This document shows, piece by piece, positions 45,881 to 58,892 of a DNA stretch of 64,000 nt (its first letter is position 1; each line of letters opens with the position of its first letter). The notes beneath the pieces were generated by a model. That model was not told the origin of the DNA. It saw nothing but the letters and a program-made list of their open reading frames with translations, and ran no database searches. The DNA lies in NCBI GenBank assembly GCA_019009955.1, contig CM032232.1, forward strand, positions 136,172,001-136,236,000, read 5' to 3'. This stretch comes from Riptortus pedestris (lineage: Eukaryota; Arthropoda; Insecta; Hemiptera; Alydidae). The translations under genes and the position numbers were made by a program.

Positions 45881-46880
45881 AAACGCAAGAGCTGCGTAAA
45901 CTAAGTAAATTTTTCACGTACTGGTATTTCACACACTGATCTCATCTCATAATTTTTCTTTCTATTTCACCTGTTGAATGAAGACTATGGAAACAGGAGT
46001 TCAATTGTATGCTGAACATGAGATCCTTAGTAACTCAGTTGCTTCAAGAGAAAATTGGATGATTAGAAGTTTACTAGTCTGATTAAAAAAATATTTAAAT
46101 AACTCGATAAATATTAATATTCTTAACTATAAAATAATAGTTGTAGAAAACCATATTTAGAACAAGATTTCTCGTATAACATTTTCGATCCGACGCATTA
46201 TAACATTGTTATTACGAATTTTCGATTCTACCCCCCCCCTCTTCCTCGTCGAATTATAGTCACTAACGATTATGATATTTAGTTATTTATGAAACGGTTA
46301 ATAGTGAAAAAACTTAAATCTTAATTGAACTTATTTAATTAATCATGTTTGCATTTATCTCGCATAGGAAAGATTCGTTAAAAAAAATACTTAGTATTTT
46401 AGCATAGATTATTATATTCATAATATATTGATTTACTGTTCAAGTGAGATTAATAGGAGTGGGGGTTAACTCAAGTTGTGTAACTAAAAACTAAAAATAT
46501 TCCCGATTAATATTCCAGATGCGAAAAAATGTAAACAACAGCAATTATAGTTAATGAAATTAGCAACAAGATTGGTTGGGTAAAGTTTTTTGATCCGATG
46601 CATAAGAACGGAGAAATTATGAATTTCTGATTTTCTCTGTCTAAATCTCATCCCAACTCCACTTTGATTTCAGTGGTTAACGAATTTCATCTTTAGTTTT
46701 ATATGAAACGCAGAAAATATCGAGTTTGGTAACGATCAAACAAAATGGCGCCCCCTAGAGTGGTATCAGGTAATATTTATATAGTTATTTTGAACGGACC
46801 TCACGTTCGTCATCACTGTATCTTCTTTGTCTTGTGTGTACAACCTCAACAGCTGTGTTTCCTTTAAGTAAAAACTGTTA
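45881..46880 (+). mobile_element. Degenerate family A (A2-type) sequences, forward
   Basis: A left-end remnant (cgcaagagctgcgtaaacta) at 45884 and A interiors at about 46150-46290 (tttcgatccgacgcattata) and 46440-46830 (cgagtttggtaacgatcaaa, ttttgaacggacctcacgtt). The right palindrome is almost gone. At least two overlapping old copies. Confidence 0.6.
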
Positions 46881-48659
46881 GATGCGACCCAAGATTCTTC
46901 TGACGATCATAGACATCTAGAGTCTACCAGAAGGCTGTGTCGAAAGAGTCACTGAAGATGAGTAATTTATGCAAAGAAGATATTGACCAGCTGATGCTAA
47001 TACTCTGAGTGTAATGGGCCTGACGCAAGACCCTGCGCGACCCCTCAGTTTATAGCCTGGCCAAATGGGATCGGCCACCATTATTTATAGTAAAGTGATA
47101 TAACCAAGTTAGAGCTGCCATCTTCAACAGTCTTGCGAAATCCATCAAAGGCAATAACTGCAAATGTCTTATTCTTCTTAGTTTTGTTCTTTTTTTTTTT
47201 GTTTACTCCGTTTATTCAGTAATTTAGTATTCTTCAGTTTCTACAAGAGCTATAATTTCCCATCGGCTTAAACTAAAACACTTTCCCTTTGTAGGAATGA
47301 TAATTCATTACAATTATGTTAACTAGTCAGTTATAAATCACTGAAAATTGGTCCTACGTCCTACTGCGCCTCTTTCCGCGGGCCCTGACACGAAAAAAAT
47401 AGATTCCAAGGATTCCACTAAGAAGTGACAAATCCGAGAATAAGACAACTAAGAACAACTAAGAATTAGACTCTACGTCAACGAAAATAACCCCTTTTTT
47501 ATTGTTTATGATAATGGAGCGCCTAGTTCCTGTCATTCTGACCATAAGATTTCCCAAACTGGTCTCGAAAACCTTCCCCCCCGGCCATGGGTTTTATTAA
47601 TTTAAGCCATTCATTTCTCAGGTTTGTTACAACTATTGTCAAAAATAAATATATTTTATAAGGCACCAGCAATGCTCGTCTTTCTCCCTTTTAAATGGCG
47701 TGTTTTTAGAAAGGCCGCTATTTTGACAATATATGTCCTAGATGCGACCTTTTCATTAATTCAAATATTTATATCAATAAATAATATTTAATGAGTAGAG
47801 TTTAAATTATATAACTAAGATGTTTCTGTCTCTATTTGGCTCCAGGCCGTTCTACTTTCGAAAATAACATGGTATTCAAACACCAATTAGTTATGAATAA
47901 AATAATCAATAAGGAAAATTAATAAATAACATTTTAAAAAATCCAGTATTTACGTACAATTATGCATAAAATTAAAATAGTTACCCATTGATTTATTTAT
48001 GCCAATAAACTTCTAAATATTGTGTGCTATGCCGATGTTCAGCGCCTCTAGGGTTGAATGAGTCGCCATCTATGAGCCATCTCCGGAACTAAACCCAGGA
48101 CCCTCAATGGCGGTCTACCCCGCATTCTTCATCTCGTTTTAAAATTTCTATATTTCGCTGTTGTTTATTAAAAGAAAATTTGTATTGAAATAATATTGAT
48201 GGATTAACTGACAAATTAAATTGTAAAATTAATTAATTTAAACCTATAATATAAGAAATAGCTCCTCAAAAGTCGGTCTTTATTTTTTAAATACAAAGTA
48301 TTATACTTAGTAATATCGGAATAAAAACACTTTATTTTGTTTCTCAATTATTAAAAAATAACTGAATTAAGTCACCACCCCGAGAAATGATATTTCTATC
48401 TTCTATGGACTAAAATTAGAACTACTTTATAAACTGCAGTTTCCATATTTAACTACACCTTGCGATTTGTGTTATCAATAAAAATACATTTATTCTACAA
48501 AACATATAATCATTGATATATTGTTAAATTTATTGACTCTCATAAAAAACAATTAATTTCCTCTTCATTGAAGTTACTTTTTTTTTTGCGACGGGGAAAC
48601 GAAAAACAATTCAAAATTATTCCCATTGAATTTAATGTTTAAAGCAACAAACAGAATTG
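46881..48659. other. Unassigned sequence
   Basis: 46900-47160 and 47500-47720 are less AT-rich, but no protein family, splice structure or repeat was recognised. Confidence 0.4.
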
Positions 48660-48790
48660 GTTGCAGTCATAGGTTATTCTAAGGATTCGGTGAATTTTAT
48701 GCCGATTCGGGAATCGAACCCTAGTACCAAAATTCTCAAGGGATAAGGATTCCTTACATACTCTTTAACACAAATACAAATTTCTAACAA
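48660..48790 (-). mobile_element. Possible second tRNA-derived SINE
   Basis: Reverse strand carries a good box B (gggttcgattcccgaatcgg) and a box A-like gttaaagagtatgtaaggaa about 40 bp upstream. The body differs from the main SINE family. A full cloverleaf cannot be drawn, so it is more likely a SINE or tRNA relic than a functional tRNA gene. Confidence 0.35.
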
Positions 48791-48835
48791 TTTGTCACAT
48801 GTAATATTTTTTTTTATTAAAAATGAGACTTTTAT

Positions 48836-48966
48836 TAACATTCGCTTTTGTGCTACTATGGCTAATTGGGACGGGTTATCTGGAGGTTACCATCCTTTTC
48901 TAGTCAGTGTGGAACTAAGGATTTTATTTAATGAGTCCGTCGCTAAATAAATTCCTAATGCCCAGA
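48836..48966 (-). mobile_element. SINE 3' fragment
   Basis: Tail and body of the main SINE in reverse (tggctaattgggacgggtta, taaggattttatttaatgag). It ends at gcccag, before the tRNA-like head. Confidence 0.75.
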
Positions 48967-49759
48967 CTATGTTAATTGAGACCAATGCAAATTAAATCGT
49001 AATTCCCATATTTGTTGTCTCTCGCATGACACTGAGTAATTACGGAACACAATTGTGTATTACTATAGTCATTACTAGATCAATTGAGTTACCGGAAGGA
49101 AGCTAAATTAACGCGTTGTAGTGTTATTTGTTATTGCATATAGAAATTCGTTTATTGTGAAATGACAACTTATTTATGGGAGTAGTATGAAAGCTCATTT
49201 GCTGAACTGCAATTTGGTTAAAATGATCAACAGAAAAAACATTTTATTCTGTCCTAGATATATTGTTGGTGACCCTAGGGGATATCTTGCGACTTTGGAG
49301 GATCGTGTCTCCCTCCAGAGTGGAGATATCGGAAATTCAACAATTTATCAAAGAAGAACCCCGCATACGCGATCAAACGTGCGCATAATTTTTGGCAACA
49401 AGCTCTAAGCATAGTAAAGCTGAAATCAGTTTTAAGACACAACAAATTTTCCACTTACATTTTTCGTAATGAATGTTTTCTAAAAGTAAATACATATTAT
49501 CGTAAGATTCTTTCAAGTTAGTTCCTATCAGTATTACCTACTGATAAATAATTATTAATCAGTAGGTTCTCCTGATAGTTTTTTTATTAAATTTCTTGTC
49601 TTAAAATATGTGTAGTATAAGCATACTTGTAATACATTAATATTGTCTTTTGGAGTACAATGCATCCTCATTACATCATTATGCAATCTTTGGGACATCT
49701 GATGATTATTGCTAACATACTAATTGGTATCAGTACATTCGAATTGCTATTTTACAATG
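48967..49759. other. Unassigned sequence
   Basis: A 73-codon open frame (49187-49408) in a moderately GC-richer patch is unrecognised. Confidence 0.4.
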
Positions 49760-50260
49760 GATACCAATTTGTCAGAGTTGCTAATTCCCGTTGGATAACT
49801 ATATGTAGAGTCGAGTGCCCTCCCTCGGAGCCATGTGCAAAACCACCGGCAATAAACTATGATTCAGCCCCGACGCGGCCTCATTGCGACAAGACTCGGG
49901 GACATTACAATGGCGACACTCGAACAAGAGCTGTATATCGCCGATGATGGAGTGGCTAACAAGGCCTCGTCTGGTAAGAATGTGACAACGCCGATCAGGA
50001 ATTAATAACGGAAAACCATCTAATTACCAAATAATGGGATTGGTAAGGCATCTAGTGGTATCGAATCGGCTAAACAATGACTCCATTGTTCCAATAATGG
50101 GGTCATTTCCATAGCTCTGTCCCCGGGCGCCGGCTCTCAATCACTCATCCACCGATGGACTTCCAATCCACCGATCTGATTCGCTCTCTCATTGAGCCTA
50201 CTCACAGTGACTAACTAGCCAGTGAATCCAGCCTGTGATTAGTACTGATTAACGACCGGT
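49760..50260. other. GC-richer unique block, candidate regulatory DNA or exon
   Basis: Clearly richer in GC than its surroundings and free of the window's repeats. It includes ctgtccccgggcgccggctc and homeodomain-like taattacc sites. A 95-codon open frame (49660-49947) ends here without a recognisable domain. The 32-bp inverted repeat at 50076 lies inside. Confidence 0.3.
50076..50107. promoter_or_regulatory. 32-bp inverted repeat with paired SOX-like sites
   Basis: Sixteen-base arms with 14 of 16 pairs (AATGACTCCATTGTT ... AATAATGGGGTCATT) and no loop. Each arm contains a CCATTGTT/AATAATGG sequence resembling the HMG-box (SOX) site, in opposite orientation, and a TGAC/GTCA half-site at the outside. 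Function is inferred only from motif form. Confidence 0.3.
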
Positions 50261-51779
50261 GATTTTCCCTCATTGACAATTCATCATATTCGTCCTTCTT
50301 ACGAGAACGAAATATTCAATTTGTCGCTAGAACTGCCAACGCAGTCGGTGCTCAGCTCAATGATTCAATCATCAAATATTTCTGAAAATCTTTATAAACT
50401 GCTCCAGTTTAGGTCAATCTTTCTGATATTAAACCATTCTGAAATATTATGTAATGTTTCCTACATATACGAACTAAAACTGCAGTCATTTGAGAAAAGC
50501 TTTTTAGATATTAACCCATGCTTAGTCTAAAGGATCATGCCCTCCAATTTACATGAAATCCAACTCAAATAATGCAAAATGTTCGTTTATTCCAACTATA
50601 AAATATCATACACGCAGCCTATTAAAACTACTACTTTTTCCCACTTTGATTTTTCCGAATTATTGGACAGTTTTGGAGCAAATTACTTAATCAAAAAATC
50701 AGATGTGTTCACCACATTACTTCCTTGAATACCTATTGAATACAATAAACATAATGTTCAGATGCACTTCATTTAATCCTATTACATTTCTAAGTAATAC
50801 ACGCTATCTCTTTACCAATGCAGAAGATCAAAAAATGCCACAAACCATATTTTTTAGATCTTTTCATGAAAACAAGTTTTGTGTCATCAACGGGCACGAA
50901 AAAATTTGTAATATTATGTCCGTGCGCAGTATCCTAACCCCCTAAATCGATTTTCATCAAAATGGGAGGGGTTCAGTAAATGGTACAACAGTCCTTAATA
51001 ATAAATATTTATATTCTAAGGCTAGTTGTTTTCGAATTATACAAGAATTATTTATTGACCTCACGCCGGAACAAGTCAAAATGGGTAAGTGATAATTTCA
51101 TTAAATAATATCTGGAAACCGAGGATTTTCGAGAAAGCCTTTTTACAGTCGTAAATGTGAAAAAGGTTGTAATCTTTGACCACATGAAAGAGAATTTTTA
51201 ATCCAAAGTTAGAATTTTGCATTTGATGTGTTCCCTTGCGGATGTTCTCGAGTTCGAACACCATTGGATCCACTACAAATTTTATTTAGTTAGTCGCTCG
51301 AGTTTGGTATTGGATTTCTATCCAATCTCTCGGTGCTGACTCAACGCCGTGCATAAAGCATCGCCTACCTTTGGTCTGTGATAACTACTTCACCTCAGCC
51401 CAAAGTCGTGTGGCAAACATTAGCTCTTCATGTGACGTTAAGTCGAAGATTTTTCGAAAATTAGATCAGACCATATATTTGCCATTTTTGCAGATTGCAG
51501 ACTTAATGAAATGTATTATCTCAATATTGTTTTAATCGCAGTTTTCATATGGTAGAAACATGCAAATATGTGGTTTAGTGACATCATCAATTCTGATCTT
51601 ACGTTCTTAAATTGAAAGCGTTAATGCATCCATAATATATTCTATGATTAACCATTTCATTCCTTTATAGTAATCCCCTACTTCTAATCATCGGATTTCT
51701 GCATAAATATAGAAAATATATGGTACATTAGATCATTATTGTGTCATATCGTCGACCATATATTACCGAGTGTTATATA
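50261..51779. other. Unassigned sequence
   Basis: Open frames of 65-85 codons at 50273, 50703 and 51076 (reverse) are AT-driven and unrecognised. Confidence 0.4.
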
Positions 51780-51820
51780 TGGGAAATCTGTTTAGTTTAC
51801 ACAGATCCTTTCTGACGGAA
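51780..51820 (-). mobile_element. Family A left-end fragment
   Basis: gggaaatctgtttagtttac followed by a worn ctgacgga end. An isolated terminus without an interior. Confidence 0.6.
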
Positions 51821-53535
51821 TTTATTTTAGATAGAACGGATCTATAGTTTTTCTACCGCGGGGTTTCATTGGAACAGCTGATTTCCCTAAAGTGTAATGT
51901 GTACTCGTGGCACAGAAGTCTTGCACACTGCGACTGGACCACACCCTTCCTCGCAATAATTAGATATGTTAATCTCGGTATACAGCCGCCTAGGTACACA
52001 CCTAGACTAGCACCTCCCACCCCTGACCTCTGAGCCAACCCCTCCCCGACAACATTTCCCACGGGCCCTAGCCTAGATCTGTCAGGTGTGTAGCGCCGGT
52101 TGACAAGGAGCAGGCACGAACATACGAGCAAGCCGAGAGCACGCTTCGGTCGTGCAACCCTTATTAATCCCGCTGACAGACCAACACACACACACACACA
52201 CATATAAGCCCCTCTCCTCTCAAAAACACTAATCACAACACACAAACACACACACCTACGCCCCCCGACTCACAAACACTAATCATAACACCCTCACGAG
52301 CCCTCTTCACCAAAGTCACGAAAACTCGCGCTCTGCCCCTCCATCACACCTTCCTTTCAATTCAATTACTTTTACGTTTTGTTCCTACAGCTTCGGAGTA
52401 TAAACTGAAATTAATTTCTGAGCTGAACCCCTTACTATGTTACCTGCAAAGGTCTCTCATTTCATTTCTATAACTATATCTCCGCTCGCTTTCTTTTTAT
52501 CAACCTTTTTTTTTCTATTAATCTTTTCAGATTTAATAACAGATTATTAGGTCAGGTGTGCATTCTATACAAAAACTGAAACCATCATGATTAAAACACG
52601 GGATGCTAGTCAACGGCTGATTCCTAAATGATGTTTAGGATTAGGAATTAGGATGTGCTCCGCAACCAATCATTTAAAAAGATGACTATATTTTGTACAC
52701 TGACAGTACAAACACCTTCTATATTCTTTTTCAGTGCAACAAGGGTTCAGAAGACTACCAACCACCACACTGAGCATTTTTGTAGTCAATACCCTATTTC
52801 CAAAAAATCATCATAACAGAACTTCATAAAACTCACAAAATAATTAAATATAATTCCACATTTGAATCCAATACATTTAGATTAATATATTTGTATTGCT
52901 CACCTATTTCCAATTGACCATTTTACTAACAATAATTACTTTTCATTACACCGTTTAAACTGCTCATTCAGTTATTCTTAACATTAATGAAATGAAAAAT
53001 ATAATATTTGTTTATTTCTTAAACTGAATTAAGTGCGCACTGTCTAGTCCATTGCCTTTGACAAACTTAATATTTAAACTTTGAACCGGGGAAAAAAATC
53101 TCTCGTTCATTACAGGCCATCATCGGCTCAATGGGAAGAGACTTATATAAAAACTATAATGCTAAATTGAAGAGCTTAGCCTGTATAAAATGTGGGAAAT
53201 TTATATAACTCAAATGACAAGAAATTTAACTTACAACTTTGGTTCTTTGCAAGTTTTGAGATTACACTCATGACAAAATTAAACAAAAGATATTTCAAAT
53301 TTCGAGAGTATTATTTCTTGGTTCGAGAATGTAAATAATTTATCCACTTCAAATTGCCAAGTGATTTAATTTCCTGTGATGTGCATTCATTGACAGCAGT
53401 TTGTAATTTAAAAGTATAGTGTATTGCTTAACTACTCAGCTTTTGGGTGAGAGTATTTTTTTTTTTGTTTATGTTATCATCCATTGCTTTAGTCTTTATG
53501 TTTTGTTTGATTGATCGAAATCGGTCAGGTCAAAA
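51821..53535. other. Unassigned, with a C-rich stretch and CA repeats
   Basis: 51930-52330 is C-rich on the forward strand, with a CA microsatellite at about 52183-52203 and a second CA-rich patch. The 132-codon reverse open frame (51853-52251) is Gly/Cys/Val-rich, in keeping with this composition, and has no recognisable domain. The remainder is AT-rich and unassigned. Confidence 0.4.
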
Positions 53536-54085
53536 TTATATATATATAACACCTGTCTTTTACCTCTTTAGCGATAACAATTTTTGAATTTTCTTTACCA
53601 AACGTGATATACAACCGTTTCATGTAAAATTAAAGATTAAGTGCCTTAAAAGCTGAAATCGGCCTGGGGAGGGCTTAAAGGTGGATAAGATAGAAAATTC
53701 CAAATATCTCCGTTGCTATGAACCGGGAAAAAAAATTGTATTAAACCAATCTTGTTCTAAATGTTATGTTCTATTCAATGTATCATTTTTTTTTTAACTT
53801 GAATATTAACAAAGAGTTTTGCATTTTTTAATTTACCACCCACTTATAGACATCACTCTTTAACAATAAGCCAATAAATCATGAAAAGTATTACTTGTAA
53901 GCTCGAATATCCAATATTTCTTTCAGCAGATCTTTATTTGATGAGATAGATCCTATTATTTTGTGGTGACATCATCAATTAGGATTTTATTGACTGCACT
54001 ATTTTACTCATCGTATTTTTATTTAGAAAATATGGTGACATGATATCAGTAGTGTGTAAGTGGAAAATCTGCTTAGTTGGCAATC
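53536..54085 (-). mobile_element. Family A (A2-type), degenerate reverse copy
   Basis: Starts at a TA-rich centre (ttatatatatataacacctg). It continues through agctgaaatcggcctgggga and ttgaatattaacaaagag-type sequence to a worn left end (aaaatctgcttagttggcaa). Confidence 0.65.
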
Positions 54086-54877
54086 TTATACGGTTTTCCG
54101 TGAAAATATAATATTAATTTCAACTTATACAAAATATACATTAAATTTTGATTTTAAATCAGGACAAAAACGTGTTTGCCATCTGCTTTGATTCCAGCTT
54201 CTATTATGATGACTTCATGTTCGATATAAGTGGATCGTCATTGTAACGCTTTGAAAAAAAAGAAAAAAAAGGAAGCAAAATAATAAGTATTATTATTATT
54301 ATGAGACAGTGGCCTGGTCTCGACTCGAGCTCCTTCCCGACTTAAGTAGCCCCCCATTGTATGCTGATCAATCTATAAATCAATCTCGCGTAATTAAAAG
54401 AAGTCTCGGCTAAATGGCAACTATAGCAACAAAACAAGGCACACTTAAATCAGCCATTATCATTTTGACAATTACATATTGATATTTAAATATTCCTTAT
54501 TTTTTTCCACTGCTCAAGGTAAATCGACCCGTTTGAATGCTAACTCATTCAGAGGTGACTAATCGTCCAAATCATAAATATAGTTATAAAATATGTTTTC
54601 AATCCCACTTCTTAGAACGTAGACGGTTAACGTCTTTACTGCTTCCTCTATGGAATCTTTATGCAAAGAGGTACGAATGCACAGCTGAGTTATTGGGTAA
54701 CGAATGAAGCCATTCCAAGTACAGTGGGTTGAAGTTTTAATGAATTTCTTAATTCAGTACGTCATTTTTAAGTCGATTTTCATTAAGAGAAATATCACTT
54801 TAAGAAAAGATAATCGGGCCTCTATGAAAATCAGTATTTCACGTAATACTAATGATCATGTTTGATAATTGTTAAAA
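54086..54877. other. Unassigned sequence
   Basis: 54300-54430 is GC-richer and repeat-free. Nothing recognised. Confidence 0.4.
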
Positions 54878-55215
54878 GTCCGTCACGCAGGGGGTGCGTT
54901 AATTAAGCAAATTTCCCAAGTTCATCGCGTATTAGCATTTATCTCAAAACGTAAAAGTTCAATGAGAACCATATCTGGATTTAGGCTTAAAATAAAATAG
55001 TCCATGATACAACAGTTTCTTGTTAATATGACATGAATAAGAGTGGTGTCTACTGATGGCCGAAAACTAAAAAGTCCATATATCTAATTAATATACATGA
55101 TACAGATAATATGTATCGAACAACATTTATAGAACATTAAATTTGCAATAAAATTAGTTATATACACATTCTCGATCCGACGTATAATAACGGAGATATT
55201 AAGGATTTTCGAAAT
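54878..55215 (+). mobile_element. Family A (A2-type), 3'-truncated forward copy
   Basis: Left terminus GTCCGTCACGCAGGGGGTGC preceded by AAAA. The A2 left part (aatatgacatgaataagagt) and interior (ctcgatccgacgtataataa) follow, and the element then ends without TA centre or right palindrome. Confidence 0.75.
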
Positions 55216-56675
55216 TAGGATTCAGAGTGGTAAAATTAAAAACCGGAAATTCTGTGGTCGAAAAATGTTAAACAATTTATTTTGGGGATATATCAATGTA
55301 CTATAATACTTGTTTTATAAGTTTTTCTCAAATGCCATATTTAGTACATTTCTTATTGTATTTTTCTTTTTTCAGCCTTCAGTAAACTCTCCGTTCTACA
55401 TAAAATTGTTTTTAAATATCTCAAATCTAGTTTAAATTTCAGGTTTTATACTAAGTGAGAAATAAGAATATAATGGGAGACGGCGTTATCAGTTTATTTC
55501 ATTTCAGAAGCACACTTAAATGCACTTAGAAACTTAAAAGAACAAAAATTTAATTTATTGCCATTTATGTCACAGAGTGAAGTAATATTGATGACACCGT
55601 TTTCGCAGATTTTTGATTAGAAAAATCAGCTATTGATTGCATAATACGAGTGGAATAAAATATTTAAAACGTACATTTCTTCTATATATGGAAAATGTCT
55701 TCCATTCAAATTTGTCTGTAAGTTCTATTGATGCTTAAACGGCCACAATTTTTATTTTTTCATCAGCTCCATATAAATATCTATAAAACGTTTATGTGGT
55801 ATAAAGCCCAATGCCTTCCTTTAAATAAGAAATGTTTTAAAAAAAATAATTAAATAAAAATAAGGTTGTTACCCACAGTGTATTTTCTTATAATTTGGGC
55901 AGTAAATCGTCATAAATTATGATTTATATATGAAATATTTCCCTCAAAATTAGAAATACCGTTGCGTACTAGAACTCTAACTTGAATTATCTTTTACAGA
56001 AAACTGTGCGGGTGATGCGAGTTTATAAACGTCTTTCTCGTATAAAATATTACCCATATTACTTACAACTCGGACGGTAAATGAGGAAAATAAACATAAA
56101 TTCTAAAAATTATGCCTTTCCTGAAATAGCAATTTCGTGCTTTACAACTACTTACCACACTATTCTACCGAGCTGTGTATTTCAGGTTAACTAGTTTGCC
56201 TTTTTAGAAGCGTCCATTCAATAACTAATATGTCTCTCATAATGCAACCTGGGGAAAATTATGTTAAAAGTCGTCAAGAAGTATAGCCTTTAAGGCTCAC
56301 CTATCTCTAGTGTACCTGTATTTTGTTTTATTCGTATTTCTGCTCACGATGAGGTATGCCAAGGTACGAAACATGTAGAGCATTATAAATAAAGAAGAAA
56401 GTCATTTAAACTGGTAAAACTATAGTAACTATAGACAATTAAAAATAATAGAAACAATAATTCAAAGAAGAAATTGTGCAGTAATCATGATTAGAGAAAT
56501 TGATTTAATGCACCCTATGAAAATTTGCAAAAATAAAATTCTGACATAGCTTAAAACAAGAATGCAGATACTTATTCAAATAGAGGCCCAACACGAAGAA
56601 TTGAGTAAAGCAGGTTTTCCACTTAATGGAAATGTCAAACTGTCATCAGTCTATCATCTATATCTATTATCATTT
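55216..56675. other. Unassigned, with a short recurring retroelement-like motif
   Basis: 56343-56400 (cacgatgaggtatgccaagg, tacgaaacatgtagagcatt, aataaa) resembles 13055-13110. Otherwise AT-rich with no gene recognised. Confidence 0.4.
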
Positions 56676-56884
56676 ATTAACCTCCACTTTTTGTTAAGAT
56701 GCCTGATTGGGAGGAGTTACCTAAGGGTTGCCATCCTGTTCAAACCAGGGTGGGATTAAGAATTTCATTTAAGGAGTTCTCTAATTAAATTTCTGTTGCC
56801 CAGGCGGGAATCGAACTCGCCACTCTAGGTTTACCATGTGAGATTAAGGCCAACGCTTTATCTCACATGGCTATCCTGAGCCCC
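56676..56884 (-). mobile_element. tRNA-derived SINE, near full-length reverse copy
   Basis: Tail ttaacctccactttttgtta, body ttcaaaccagggtgggatta, box B-like cgggaatcgaactcgcc and head catggctatcctgagcccc. A loose ctatat repeat on both sides may be a worn target duplication. Confidence 0.85.
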
Positions 56885-57017
56885 TTCTCTATATTTTACT
56901 AAGTAAGAAAACTATAAAAATGCTCACTGAGCGCAAAGTTAACTTTGTGTTATTAAGATTAACTTGGTCTTTAGATTTGAATGATATATCGAACGCCCAT
57001 CGATGGATTTCGTTTTT

Positions 57018-57039
57018 AGCAGATTTCCACTAGGCGAAA

Positions 57040-57101
<62 letters not shown>

Positions 57102-57730
57102 TGTTACCACTCTAGTAGTCGAAAAATTTTTGTCGTTGCCAAACTCGATATTTAAACATTTTATGTAAAAATAAAGATCAAGTTCGTTAACGGCTAAAAT
57201 CGGAAAAGTCGAAAATTCGAAATATCTCTGTTCATAAGCATCGGATCATCTTTGAATTATTACTTTGTGGGGTACACGTAAATATGTAATGTGATGACGT
57301 CACCAATTAAGACTTTTCGTTCTTTACTCGAAAAAATTTATTTGATCTATACCATACTCGATATTTATCCATTTCAGTTAACACTGAGGATTATAGTTGT
57401 CATTGGCTGAAATCGGACCTGCGATAGTCTTGGTTTAGAGAGGGGGAATTAAAAAATTCTATTTATCTTTGCTATTATGAGTCGAATCATAAAATGTTAT
57501 GGGACTAATCTTGTTGCACTTTCGATTTACTACAATTGTGATTTTGTGTTTTTTCGGTAACTCAAGTATTAAGCGGTTATTCGTGCTTTTTTGTTTTCTG
57601 CCTTCAGTTACCCCCCTCCTTCTACTCATTGGTTTTTTTTACATATAAATAGAGAATACGTGGTGATAGTATATCAGAAGTGTTATACCATCACTTGGAA
57701 AATCTGCTTAGTTTACGCAGCCTATAGCTA
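57018..57730 (-). mobile_element. Family A (A2-type) reverse copy with TA run
   Basis: Begins AGCAGATTTCCACTAGGCG after TTTT. The right half is almost absent, so a 55-bp TA run (57043-57098) follows at once. Then come gcctgttaccactctagtag and the interior, with diverged A2 sequence to a worn left end at about 57725 (aaaatctgcttagtttacgc). Confidence 0.75.
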
Positions 57731-57739
57731 AAATTAGGA

Positions 57740-58130
57740 TTTCAATAGACGATTTCCTTTAAGGAAAAAGGGCGTGAGGATTCAATGAGGGATGAAATGG
57801 CGGACTTCCTCATTCGAGGAGACGCCGCCGATTCAGCCTTAACAGATCATCGAAATCGGCTTTGTGCAGTCAGGCGCGAACAGCGCCTTTTCTGCGGGAG
57901 CCACGAAATAAGGCGGGAAGCGCTGATTAAACAACAACAACATGATCACTTACGGTTGAGCAAGCGGTTGATAAGGAGGGCACGCCCCTTGCCAAGAGGG
58001 GAATTATCAGCAAAGCAGAAAAACAATGTCTGATTAGAGAGTGTATTGGAGTCCTTGGAGAGGCGGGATGTTTGGCAAGGGTTGCATCTACCGTGAAGGA
58101 CTTACTGATAAGGATATGCTCCGTTATCTT
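57740..58130. other. GC-rich unique block with two adjacent hairpins
   Basis: Repeat-free and much richer in GC than the surroundings. It contains GCCGATT/AATCGGC arms at 57827-57860 and AGGCGC/GCGCCT arms at 57872-57888, the latter followed by TTTT. An 82-codon Arg-rich open frame (57785-58033) covers it; I do not recognise a family and cannot tell coding from composition. Confidence 0.3.
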
Positions 58131-58228
58131 CATCAAACAGTCTCTTCTCGGACTATTAGTTCTCTAATGGAAGATACTCTCTATTATAGCTTCGTCTTAT
58201 TTACCCTGTATCTTCTTCTTCTTCTTCG

Positions 58229-58370
58229 TATTAGCAGATTTCCTTTAACAAAAATACGCTTTTGAGGTTGTTATCATAAAAATTTCCATCCAAACATAGA
58301 TATCTTACACGCAGCAAGCTGCTCATTACCAAACTCGATATTTAAATGCTTCATGTGAAAACTACAAACC
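58229..58370 (-). mobile_element. Family A fragment, reverse
   Basis: Starts agcagatttcctttaacaaa (worn right end) and later matches ttaccaaactcgatatttaa. The middle is deleted. Confidence 0.65.
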
Positions 58371-58698
58371 AAAGATAAAGTTTCTGAGAGGCAAAGAGGC
58401 TCAGAAAAGGAGTCAAATACAAAATAATAATATCAAGGATTCTCCTAACTTGCAGCGACTTTCACTAGTTTCCTCGAACAAAGATTAGCTATTTTTTGGC
58501 AACACTTTGCCTACTGCAGGTTATCTTCGATGCAGGTCTTTTGGCTGCAACCTTACAACATCGAAATAGTGGCAATGGCCAGACTAAAGAAGACAACCAA
58601 AGACTTCAAATAGTCGGTATAGGTCAGAAGAATTTGCCCAGCGAGGAGATTACAAAAACATATAACACCTCAGATATTCTATTTCGCAAAGTAACATT
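58371..58698. other. Unassigned sequence
   Basis: A 91-codon open frame (58496-58771) runs into the next SINE and is unlikely to be a gene. Confidence 0.4.
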
Positions 58699-58892
58699 AT
58701 TTATTAACGTCCGCTTTTTGCTACTATCGCTAATTGTGACAGGTTATCTACACGTTGCCACCCTTTCCTAGCTTTCTGTGACTAAGGGTTTTACTTAATC
58801 AGTTCATTACCGATTGCCCAGGCGGGAATCGAACTCTCCACTCTAGGTTTACTATGTGACATTAAAGCCAACGCTATAACTCACGTGGCTAA
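58699..58892 (-). mobile_element. tRNA-derived SINE, reverse copy
   Basis: Tail ttaacgtccgctttttgcta, box B-like cgggaatcgaactct and head aactcacgtggct in reverse, with a small internal deletion. Confidence 0.8.

Noticed and set aside
48660..48790. Functional tRNA gene on the reverse strand
   Set aside because: Box B is good, but the D-arm, anticodon arm and acceptor stem do not form a proper cloverleaf. Listed only as a possible SINE relic.
51853..52251. 132-codon reverse open frame, the longest without a repeat explanation apart from the LINE frame
   Set aside because: Lies in a C-rich stretch with CA repeats. Its Gly/Cys/Val-rich content follows base composition, and no domain or signal can be recognised.
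56790..56884. tRNA gene suggested by box A and box B sequences
   Set aside because: The same head occurs in many copies attached to a common body, so it is the SINE promoter. No intact acceptor stem is seen.
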